From positions 126,001 through 179,201 of the forward strand of contig CAJNDS010000279.1 of the NCBI GenBank assembly GCA_905221605.1: a DNA stretch of 53,201 bases, in the 5' to 3' direction. The notes beneath the pieces were generated by a model. The model made no database searches and was not told where the DNA came from. It saw only the letters and a list, made by a program, of their open reading frames with translations. Source of the stretch: Symbiodinium natans. Taxonomy: Eukaryota > Sar > Dinophyceae > Suessiales > Symbiodiniaceae. Shown here piece after piece: positions 22,176-32,400 of this stretch; positions within the stretch are counted from its first letter, which is position 1, and each line of letters begins with the position of its first letter. A program made the position numbers and the translations under genes.

Positions 22176-23830
22176 AATACCATGATTACTGAGTTCTTAC
22201 GATTGGTTTACTTAGTGTTTGTTCTTTGTTGTTTTCGGGGGGGGGGGGGGAGGCCTCGGCCTTCTACATGTACTTAGTAGCTGGGTGAACTGCTTGGAAT
22301 ACTATAATCCCCTATAGCGTAGCAGTCACTGTCCCGCTGGTGCCCTAGCTTACGCCTGCAGGGTGTCACATAGTCGTGTCTGAAATATTTGCTCAGGCTT
22401 CGTGTTCCTCCGCGGACCTTGAAAGCCATGTACTTGGTTTAGGGTTTTAGGTCTTATAGGGGTTTAAGGTTTTTTTGGTTTGCAAGTCAAGTCTTTTCTG
22501 AGAAAGACCCCTGCCGGGGATAACCACACAGAAGTTTGCGATCTATGTCGGAATTTATCGGAATTTAGGTACCTGAGCTTTCCACTCAAGAGCTCCACCG
22601 CAAGCCAGAATTGGTGAGTCGACGGTTTCAAGTTCATGCTAAGTCAAAGAAGTTCCTCTCGGGAACGCCCTTTGCTGCAGCAGAGGTGCTGCGCATGCTG
22701 CACAAGTGGTACGGCTCTCCCGACCAGGATGAGGACGGCTACCTCGAGCAGCTTGATTGAAATGCCAGACCTCAATGGCTTCTTATGCATTTCGGCTTTG
22801 AGGGTCATGGGATGTAGTAAGTAGGGATTTAAGTGCCTTCATTGGAGTAATAAAGTTGTTCCTACACCTGGACAACCTTCACATACCCTAAAGTACCTTA
22901 GACCCCGAACCCGACGAACCCCAAACCTCCTTCCCCCCGCCCCCTGGGAAGCTCTGCAAGTTGAGGCAGTTCAACTCCCTGGTGCGCTGCGAGCTGGCAC
23001 CGCAGATCTTGGGCCAAGTGAACAGGACACCATGCCCCTCAGCACCTGGGGCTCAGCTGGCGTTTGATATGATATGACAATTTCTTTCACCCGTGGCATG
23101 CACGACCCCAGCAGCACCATGACTGCCCACGCCAGCTGTTCGCGTGGCAGGCTACTCCTTCTACGTTGTTGCTGCCCCGAACGTGCCTTTCCTCGCCTAC
23201 TACATCCCAAGGTCCCTTGGGGCAGAATTATGGGGCAAAATTGCGGATCGAGGCGGCCTGAAGACACCCCTTCCGAGGTGGTTTCAGCTTGCGCCTGCCG
23301 GCGCAAGCTTCACACACCTTGCCGTCTGGGCCCTTCGCGACTGGGCGGTCATGATTTGGGGTGTTCGGAGGGGCGCAGGGTTTCAGGCCCAAGCGCTCCA
23401 TCTCGCCGCGCTGCGTGCTTGTCTACCAGACTACAACTCAAGACCCCAGACCCTGAGATCTGAGTGGTCCCTTCTTCCTTTTTTCCACTGTGTTTTTGGG
23501 GAGTTTGCAACATTGAAGCAAAACCTGGCGTGCACTTGCTGGTTTGCAGAGGCGCGGGATAGGGATTTCAGCGAAACGGGGCCATCTGGCTTTGGGGATC
23601 AGGGTTTGGTTCAGGTTTTGGGGCGTCGCAACCTCAGACTATCTGAGGTTATCCCTGCACATCACGATAGAAGCAAGGTGGGTGCTTGGATAAGGCCAGC
23701 TGCCCTTAAACGCCCCCTTAGAACCCTTACAAACCCTGAAAGAGCCCTTAGAGAACCCTCACTTAAACCCTCAAAAGCCCCCCAGAACCCTTGGAACCCT
23801 TAAAAACACCTTCGCGGAGCCCTTAGAACC

Positions 23831-24098
23831 CTTAGGGTTTAGGGTTTAGGGTTTCGGATTTAGGGTTTAGGGTTTAGGGTTTAGGGTTTAGGGTTTAGGG
23901 TTTAAGTAAACCCTTAAGAACCCGAGAGCTGTTTTCAGGTCACCTCATGGGCTGGGCCATCCTGACACTGGTTGCGCTCTTCTCAGCTGCTTGGTGCCCT
24001 TCAAGTTGTCTGTTTTTGGGTTTTTTGGGTTTGGGGTTTAGGGTTCAGGGTTTAGGGTTTAGGGTTTAGGGTTTAGGGTTTAGGGTTTAGGGCTGGGG
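23831..24098 (+). repeat. Two TTTAGGG arrays flanking A exon 19
   Basis: Arrays at 23831-23904 and 24028-24098 bracket the exon at 23939-23985. Copy B has only degenerate heptamers here (38925-39060). Confidence 0.9.
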
Positions 24099-24849
24099 TT
24101 TTCAGGTGTTCGTGATGTTGGGGGAGGAGGGTCCATTCAAACTTAGCGAGCCTAGCTAGGGCACCTTGGTTGAGCCTTTCAAGTGCTAAGCGTTCACTCG
24201 GTTCAGGGGTTACGGCATTTGGTTGTGGCTGAAGTCTTGGGCTTGGGCTTGGGAAGTGCTGCGTCCAGCTTCCACCAGCCGCATCACTAAGCCTACAAGC
24301 CTGCCAACCTTTAACCCTAAACCCTAAACCCTAAACCCTACACCCTAAACCTTAAGCTTGTACACACCACTCCAAGGTGCGAGTGTCAATGTTCCTGTGG
24401 CAGGCCAGGACCCTTGTGCTGATTCTACCCGAAATGACTCAGAGAGGACCCCCTTATTTCCCTTTGTTGCTATGACATCCATTCAAAATCCATTCTTGTG
24501 GCAAAGGGTGCGCATTCTTCGCCTGCCTGCCAGTCGCTGAAGTGGGGTTCAGGGCGCCGATGCCCATCATCACCAGTCCTCCGCACTGGGTGTAGGGTGG
24601 AAGCAAGAATTCCTGCGATCCTCTCGGCGCATACTGTGAACCCGAGCCAGGTGGGCCTCAGCCTCTCCCTCAAGCGATCCAGGCTCCTGGTGTCCGCCGC
24701 GCTGGTGCCGGCCCCTCCTTCTGCAGAGGTTTTGGATCCCTATCGCATCTGCTGGCGGAGGGTTTGGGAGACTCAATCTGCAGGGGGCTTTCCGCGACCG
24801 CAGCCTGAAAGCGATTAGCCCCAACTTCCCGGTGGCCATAGCATTCAAA

Positions 24850-25084
24850 ATATGGGGGGGGTTTACGAGAATCAGTGGACTTTTACATAGTCCCTTAAGT
24901 AGAAGGATCCCCTTATGAAGAAGGACCCCCCAAATAAGGTGGCCCCCTATAACATCGCAAACCCCCCCATATGTAACCCGAGATGTTTCTTGTGTAGAAG
25001 GATGCCCTTATCAAAAGGACCCCCAAATAAGGTGGCAACCTATAACATCGCAAACCCCCATATGTAACCCGAGGTGTTTCTTGT
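24850..25084. repeat. Tandemly doubled inverted-repeat element unit
   Basis: A unit of about 93 bp occurs at 24899-24993 and 24994-25084, sharing AAATAAGGTGGC, TATAACATCGCAAACCCCC and ATATGTAACCCGAG. The preceding ATATGGGG...TTTACGA at 24850 is inverted relative to the CGCAAACCCCCATAT ends, as in the 20392 and 30937 elements. It ends about 30 bp before A exon 22. Copy B lacks it. Confidence 0.75.
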
Positions 25085-25642
25085 GGAGTTTTTCGGGGCA
25101 CTGTGGGGTTCTTGAGGTGATGCTGGTGCTGGGTGCCTCCGCTTGGCTGCCCTTCCAGATAACCTTTGCGGTGACCGAGGAGCCCTCCACTAGGGACTAA
25201 GGCGACTAAGGGTTGAGGGGTTGAGGGGTTGAGGGTTTTGGGGTTTGGGGTTTAGGGTTTAGGGGTTTAGGGCTTAGTCGGGTTTAGGTTCCCAAGAATC
25301 GAGTTCTATAGGCCTGGGAAGTGGTGGTGTGGGCATCCCCTTTCGAGCTTGCCCGGCAGAGTTAGGGGGTTCAAGTCTGCGAGGAGGATGACATCCTGCC
25401 CATCATCCCCTTCGGCGTGCTGGTGGTCATCGCACCCCTGACTTGTTTTTGGCCCCTTAAAAACAGGAGGCCAAAAAAGACAAGTTTTTTGGAGCTTGTG
25501 GCCGCTTCATCGAAACACAAGTACCGCAAGCCATGAAACCCTACCTGGCCCTACCTCCCATCTCAGGTCCTGTACCTCTACCGCCCGGCCAGAGGAATGA
25601 CCGCAGACGAAGCCCCGCCGCAGGCGCACGGTCAAGAACTAG

Positions 25643-25706
25643 GTAAGGCCTTTGGGTGTATTTCCTCGTGCTGGGCCTCTTTGTGCCGGATCAAGAAGGA
25701 AGAGAG
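25643..25706 (+). other. GT-AG bounded 64-bp segment present only in copy A
   Basis: In A, AACTAG|GTAAGG...GAAGAG AG|GCGAAG interrupts sequence that is contiguous in B (AACTAG|GCCAAG at 40639-40646). It has a consensus donor and an AG|G acceptor and would be a very short intron. Spliced out, the frame runs to a stop at 25943. Left in, the frame also stays open for 20 more codons, so its status is undecided. Confidence 0.55.
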
Positions 25707-25945
25707 GCGAAGTACAGCAACCACCGCTGCGGCTCATATACACTCTGGGTGCATGCCCTCAATTCCCTGAGAGCACTCTGAAGTCCGGAAGCAGAAAGAA
25801 TCGAATTAGCTGCAACAAGGCCAAAGACACGAGCCCCGTTGAGGGCTCCTTAGGCCGGTCTTCTCCCAAAACCCCCACGCTGAAGCGCAAGCCTTTTAAC
25901 TTGGCCCGCAGGCGAGGTGTGAGCCTGAGAGGTCTGGGAGCGTAA

Positions 25946-27428
25946 GCTCCAATTTTAGCATTTGAGAAGGCTTCGGCTGGGCAACAGGGCCGTTCGAGCG
26001 CCCCAGCTCCAACCTCATAAAGCCCTCAGCTCCCATAGTTTTTGGGTACTGTAGTTCCTAAGAAACAGCCAAAGTTGTGTTTTTGTTAGGGTTTCAAGGC
26101 TCTTCGCGCTTCCGTGGCGACCTGTTGCAAAGAGCCCCCCCAACTACGCGTGTCAAGAAAATGCTTGGCGAACGATCCCAAAGGGGACGACCCGCGGTGA
26201 CAGCTAATGCTGTTTCGGAGGCACGTGTGACTTTAAGAAAGAAGAAGTAGGTTGAAGTGACTTCTGGCAGGCCCGGTTGTACTCCGCGAAAGTTTGCGGG
26301 GTCAGCTCGGGGGAGTTTAATTTTTTGTCGGAAGTCACCAACTGAACCCTCGAAGGCACCGCAAGGCTTTGGCTTCGGAAAAGCGTTTGGGGCTTCGGGG
26401 CTTCGGGGCCTTCTGGAGCACCAAGAAGAGCATCAGCACCATGTTTCTTACGAATATCAGGCTAAGTGCTGGTGAAATGCAATGGTTCTCTAACTTCGCA
26501 TACTGTTCCTCCTGAAGATTTCAACGAGAAACGAGATTTTGATTTGAAGGGAGGTTCCTGAAAAACCGAGTTGGGCATCGAAAAGTAGAGTTGGAGGTTA
26601 GTTAAACATATTAGCTCCAGGAAACGTGCGTGCGATGAAGATGAATCTAAGGCGCAGGGTTTGAAACTCAGGAGGCTGGCTAAACCACTCAAAATTTCCT
26701 TCGTATGTAAAGGAAGTGTTTGCGAGATTCATGTTTGGAGGGTTTGTACTGGCCCAAGGGTTTAGACGTTTCGGTTGGGGGTTGCGGGCAACGGGCCTGT
26801 GGCTAAGGCGGTGCTGGCTTGGGTAGGGTTTTTTAGTTTTTGTTTATGTAAAACCCAAGAGGATATTGTAAATTGTTGTTTTAAGGGGAGTATAGGTTTG
26901 GGGCTGGGGCTTGTAGGGCTTGGCGGCATCTGCAGCTCTCGTCACACACGTGCACCCCAAACTCCTGAACCCCCTAAAAGCCCACGGTGTAGGTTGAGGG
27001 TGTTGAGGGTTTCTTGTTGAGGGCTCAGGGTTTAGGGTAGAAGCCGTCAGTCCGGGTCCAGCAATTTTTTCCCCAGTGTGGCGTCCTTTCTTCCCGGTAT
27101 GGCGGGCCCCCGTGGTCCCGTGACTCTGCGGTTGGTCTTTTTCTTGGGTGTCCCTTGTTTCCTAGATGTGGCGGGGTTTTTGGTGCCCTGAGCCCTTCAA
27201 AGCGCGTCGTGCAAAGCACCTGTTTCGGTCTCAGTCTCCGTGCCGATCGCCTCCGAGAGCCCGCAAGCCTGAGATGAGAAGTTGTTAGTAACACTGCAGG
27301 GAGTTCGGCATGACTTGCGGATTCAAAACCCTGGGATGACTTGCGGTAGCTTCTTGAGCCTTGAAAAGTGTCCGGCCCATCACTCGAGCGAATTAGGCCA
27401 ACTAAGCATTCCCCCCTCTGTCTCCTAG
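25946..27428. other. Spacer between duplication units; no confident gene
   Basis: Homology between units A and B continues to about 26.28 kb (A) and 41.27 kb (B), including a conserved GACGACCCGCGGTG block, then ends. The rest is unique, moderate-GC sequence without arrays, with no frame that I can support. Confidence 0.5.
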
Positions 27429-28057
27429 GTTGCTGGGAACCTAGTTCTCCCCGTCAATGTCCAGAAGGCCCTCCTCATAGAAAAGTTGCGCTGCGCCCAC
27501 ACGAGCTGCGATGCGGACCTGCGATGTTGGCTCCCACCTCGCCACTGGCAGAGTTGCAGGCCTGCTTATGAGGTTCAGGGTTTAGTGTTTAGGGTTTAGC
27601 AGGGTGCAGAATGACCCGGCAAGAGCATGACATCTGTCGCCACCTCACTGAAGAGTTCAACAGTGTTTCACAGCCTTGCTGGTCGAACCCCGCTAGAACC
27701 TTTAGGGTTTAGGGTTTAGGGTTTAGGGTTTAGGGTTTAGGGTTTGGGGTTTAGGGTTTAGGGTTTAGGGTTTAGGGTCTGAATCAAGAGCCCTAAACCC
27801 CAAAAGCCTCATCCCTCGCTTCACGACTCGGGATCCTCTCCAGCCTTGCACCGCTTCTGCACTCCACACGGTCTTTCTATGGAAGAGCTGGAAAAAAGGT
27901 TTGGGGCTCCTCTTCTGGCATCTTGCCGCCTGACTCCTCTAAGAGCCTGATTCCAAAACCCTTGCATTTCTTGTTCCCGAGGAGGACTTGGCGCCAGAGC
28001 TGTTGCGGGGCGTGCCGCTGCATGCGCCTCCGAGCGAAATCTTTCTCTTCCATCATG
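27429..28057 (+). CDS. Candidate N-terminal exons upstream of copy B
   Basis: There are three open pieces with splice-like ends: 27429-27571 after CTCCTAG| (LVLPVNVQKALLIEKLRCAH), 27603-27681 after TAGCAG| (TRQEHDICRHLTEEFNSVSQ), and 27982-28057 after CCCGAG| (EDLAPELLRGVPLHAPPSEI). They are on the same strand as gene B and upstream of its FLSHDWG exon, where members of this family usually have a further N-terminal region. The phases cannot be joined completely. Confidence 0.4.
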
Positions 28058-28448
28058 GTTGAGGGCGTTCGGTGAGTTGAGGCTTTAAGTACAAGGCTAT
28101 GACTAGGGGTCGAGTTCGTGCTTCGGGCCGAGGGTATGAACTGCAGCGTTTAGGAACTAAGGGATCAGGGCCGGAGGTCTGTGATTCAATGATTCTTGGG
28201 GAGTGCTACTGGGATTTCGGCCTGAGAGCTTGCAAGCACTCGCAACAGTAGCCCGAACAAGAGAAAAAGATGACCTTGCTGAGGTCCAGTATCTGAAAAA
28301 GACCCCAGAATTGGTCAAGCTGGGGGCCTTTGATTTGGGGTTTTCAGACCTGGGGGGCAAGGCAAGATTTAGGATTTAGGGTTTAGGGTTTAGGGTTTAG
28401 GGTTAGGCTTTAGGGTTCAGGAGTTGCTTTGAAGCTGCCCGGTAGAAG

Positions 28449-28563
28449 GTGGCGCTGAGCGGCTGGGCGAAGCACTGGGGGTCTCCAGACAGCGGCCGCT
28501 TCGGCTCCGAGGCTCGCCAGCTCACAGGATTCATCTGTGTTGGCCGCGCGTGTAAATCTAAGG
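28449..28563 (+). CDS. Candidate exon upstream of copy B
   Basis: After TAGAAG| the frame reads VALSGWAKHWGSPDSGRFGS then EARQLTGFICVGRACK. A second frame is also open here, so the call is uncertain. It is bounded downstream by a telomeric array. Confidence 0.35.
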
Positions 28564-29050
28564 GTTTGGGGTTTAGGGTTTAGGGTTTCGGGTTTAGGAT
28601 TTAGGGTTTGGGTTTAGGGTTTAGGGTAAGGATTACGGTGCATGGGTCGACGGGGTGTGCCTGCTGCCGAGCTTTGGGCTTTGGGGTTCTTAGCGCCCGT
28701 CTCCTTTTCCTTCAGTCTCTGTCCTGGGCCCTTTCTTGCTCTTTTCCATTGCATCTCTTGCGGGGTCGCTTCAAGCTGTGGTCACCCTAAACCCTAAACC
28801 CTAAACCCTAAACCCTAAACCCTAAACCCTAAACCCTAAAGGCCCTAAAGCTCACCCTATTCATCCAGCATGGTCCGCCTCTGTGGCCCATGCATTCAAA
28901 TTGAAAGCCTGGGCCATGGTCCCAGGAGCCTGTTTCTGCTGCAGGCAAGAGTGGGTTTAGGGTTTGGGGTTTGGGGTTTAGGGTCTAGGGTTTAGGGTTT
29001 AGGGTTTCGGGTTTAGGGTTTAGGGTTTAGGGTCATCCTTCTGGACAGGC

Positions 29051-29120
29051 CACGAGCTATGAACTCAGCGTGCCCTGCGCGCACTTCGGTGCCCTGCATG
29101 CAGACTTCCCAGAACCTTCA
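29051..29120 (+). CDS. Candidate exon immediately 5' of copy B exon 1
   Basis: After TGGACAG| the frame reads ATSYELSVPCAHFGALHADF then PEP. Its 3' end (GACTTCCCAGAA) repeats the start of the next exon (TCCCTGAA). Joined there, the protein would read HADFPEKGYFLSHDWG, which fits the family well, though the exact splice point is ambiguous. Confidence 0.45.
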
Positions 29121-29484
29121 GCCTGGGCTTATGGGCTTAGGGAGGGAGTTTAGGGTTTAGGGTTTAGGGTTTAGGGTTTAGGGTTTAGGGTTTAGGGTTT
29201 AGGGTTTAGGGTTTAGGGTCTATTAGGCTTGGGCTTTAGAGGCAAAAAAGGTCCTCTGCGCAAGATTCCTGTCGTCCCTGCGAACCACACTGCACTGCCC
29301 ACTGGAAGCCGAGCAAGCCATGAAAGCTCCGCAAAAACTCCACGCCCTGAAGCCGAAGTAGATGGCTTTACAAAAGAAAGGGTCAGGGGTTGAGGATTTC
29401 CAATAAAGAAGCCGAATTAGTTGGCAAGAATACAGTTTTGAAAAGGAAAGGGTTAGGGGTTTAGGGTTTCAAATTAAGAAGCAG

Positions 29485-32400
29485 TCCCTGAAAAAGGCTA
29501 TTTCCTCAGCCACGACTGGGGCACGCCACGGTTCCAGAAGCTTCTGTGCCTGCGCCTGGGCATGTGGGATGGTGTGAGGGTTGAGGCTGCTTGGAAGTGT
29601 TTAGGGTTTAGAGTCTGCGGGTTTCTGGTGTAGTTCATGCATCCCCTCTGAGACCCCTAACAACCGAACCGCCGACCCAACTACCCCTACATTCGCTCAC
29701 CCCCAAGTACGTAGAGTCTCATTAGTACTCCAAGATGGCAAGCACAAAGTGGGAGGCAAGCAGGGGGACAGGCAGACAAGTGGGACAAGTGGGCTGGTCA
29801 TCTCGTGACTCGGTCTAGTGGCTGCATGGCTTGGGAACCCTTGCAGCACAGCTGCTGGGAAACGTGGGGCTCACGAGCAGAAGAGACCATGAATAGGAAC
29901 ACCAAAATAGTAGGAACCCTTGTAACTGAGGTACTCCCGAACCTCAACACCTTAAACCGACATGCGGCTGAAACTACTGACACCAAGAGGCCCAGAAGAA
30001 CACCTTATTTTCTGCCCCTAGATTCCCCAAAAGCAAGTTGAACGTGCCCAGGCTGATTGTCTTCAACTCCCGCGCGGCACTGCTGGCCTCCCTGGCAGCC
30101 AGCGCCTGCGTTGGCTTCCTCGAGGTTTTTGTGGGGGGAGTGGGGGGGGGGGGGGGAGCTGAACACTAACACCTAATCTTGGGATCATCTACGCCGCTCC
30201 TTTAAAGGGGCGGTTGGGGGTATGCAGCTCTTTGTGGGCTTCAAGGCTTGAGTAGAGCTTTCGGGTTCAGGGCTTATTTATTGTCGTCCCTTATTCTCAA
30301 AAAACCCGCAAGAAGGTCAACAAAAGCGGAGGAGAGCTGCTAACGCCCGGAATCCTAGAACCCTAAACTGCTAAAAACTCCAGACCCCAAACTCCCAAGA
30401 AGCCTATAAGGAGAATGCAAACCCCCCAACAAACCCTCGAAACACACCCTAGCCCTAAACCCCTAAGCCCTGAGCCTATATCATTCAACCTAACCCCTAC
30501 ACCCCAAACTAAAACTCTACGCCAGCTGGACAGGCATGGGTTGGTCTTCCCATGAACCTCTGGACCCCCTGCATCGGCTACCACGACGCATTTTGTGGGC
30601 GCTAACGACTTGCTTCCCCGCGCTCTTCACGTTTTTAGGGTTTCTGGGTTTCTGGTATAAGGCTCAGGGTTTTGAAGGTTTTCGGGTTTAAGGGTTAAGG
30701 GCTTCTGGCCTAAGGTTCAGGGTTTTAAAGGCTTTGGGGTTTCGGGCTTCGGGTTTTAAGATTCTGCAGGGCTTTTGGCCCTTGTTCGGCTTATCCAGGT
30801 TTATCCGTATGGGTGTGCAGATAAGAGCCCGGGGTGTTTTGCTTCAGTTTCAGCCCGAGACTTGCACAGCATCGACGCTTTGCCCGGACCTCCCGCACCC
30901 CGCAAATCTGTGAGCCAATCTTGAACCGGAAGATAGCTGGGGGGTTTTCCGAAATTCGGGATACCCTACTGGGTTCTTTATCATACGGAGATCCTACTAT
31001 TTGGGGGTCTATATTCGGGGTCCCTTATTTTCGTAAACCCCCAGATGTCAGAGAGGCTCCTTTTCTTGATCACCACTGATCGTGTCCCCACCCTCGCCAG
31101 CTTGTCTGTGGCCTGGGCTCCCTAGTTTCGGGGTTTAGTTGGTTCGTGGCTTTCATGGCCCATGCTGTTCTGGCACCACAAAGCTCTCAGTCAGGTGCGT
31201 AGCAGCACACTGCTTTGTGCGGGGTAGCGACATCACTCGTAGAATCCGCAAGGTGGAACTATATTCCTGTAGGAGGCGAAATCCCTTAGTTGTCCCCTAC
31301 AGGCAAACTGGACAAGCGAAAGTCAAGCCCAAGGTTTCCTGGCATACTTCTTGGTGCTCGGTTTCTGGCAGCGCATGCGGCAGGTGGCATCAGGGGTCTG
31401 GTATCCTGTAATCAAGGACTTATTTTTTCATTTTGGGGGTTCGGAAGATCTTTTTGCGGAAATGTCTTTCACGAGAGTTTTAGGGGCCAATCTAGAACAT
31501 TGCCCCAAAGTGTCAGCGTAGCAGCCCCGCCACATCTGCTTCTGCCGTGCGCTCGGCTTGCGACCCTTCCAGAAGCTCAGCCACAGGTCCTGCACCGCAC
31601 ACAGACCGTCTTCCTGGACAAGCTTTGCATCGCCCAGCACGATGAGGCTCTGAAGGAGAGGGTGCCTCCCTAAACCCTAAAACTTTGAAGGTGGAAGCAG
31701 AAGAAACGAAACACAAGCAACGACGGAAGCCGCGAAGCACGAAGCCTCCATGCTATAGCCACTCGAGATGTTGCTGCAACTCTGCAAAACATCCCTTCCA
31801 GGAGTACCACCGGAGAGACAAAGGAGGTCCCATGAACCCAAAACCGCTAATAAAACTCCCAACAAAAGGCCCTGAACCCCTGCGCCCAAACCCCCCAAAG
31901 AACTCCCCCAAAAAACCGCCTAAAGCCCCTACCACCCCCTAAACACTCCCAAACCTACAGCCTAGAAACCCCCTAAAAAAATCCGAAAAAATTCCTGAAC
32001 CCTGCCTGCAGGAGAAGGGCATCCTCGGGTTGGCAGCCTTCCTCCATCGATCGGACAAGCTGCTGGTGCCTCGTGGCGAGGTACACGCGAAGCCCATTTA
32101 CTTACTGTTGGTTAGTAGGGAATGAGAGAAAGAGGTACCCTAAATCCTCCCGTTTGTACCCTTTAAGGGATCATATAGGGTGCCCCATTCCCCCTGCTAA
32201 CCAACAGAAAGTTTCCCCCCCCCCCTCCCCTCCTCAAAACCCTAAGGCCCCCTGAAGCTGGCAAGCCACCCCAGGTGCTCTGGTCCCCACGATACTTTGC
32301 GAGCCCTGCGGCTGCGAGGTTTAGGGCCTATAGCTTGGGATGTTCCCCCTGATACTAACAGCCCTTATTTGGGATTATCATAGGGGGTGCTATAATCCCG

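Larger units (their letters stand above)
27698..29219. repeat. Cluster of telomeric arrays between candidate exons
   Basis: TTTAGGG lies at 27698-27778, 28365-28410, 28562-28628, 28954-29033 and 29148-29219; CCCTAAA lies at 28785-28842. The candidate exons 28449-28563 and 29051-29120 fall in the gaps between arrays. Confidence 0.9.
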
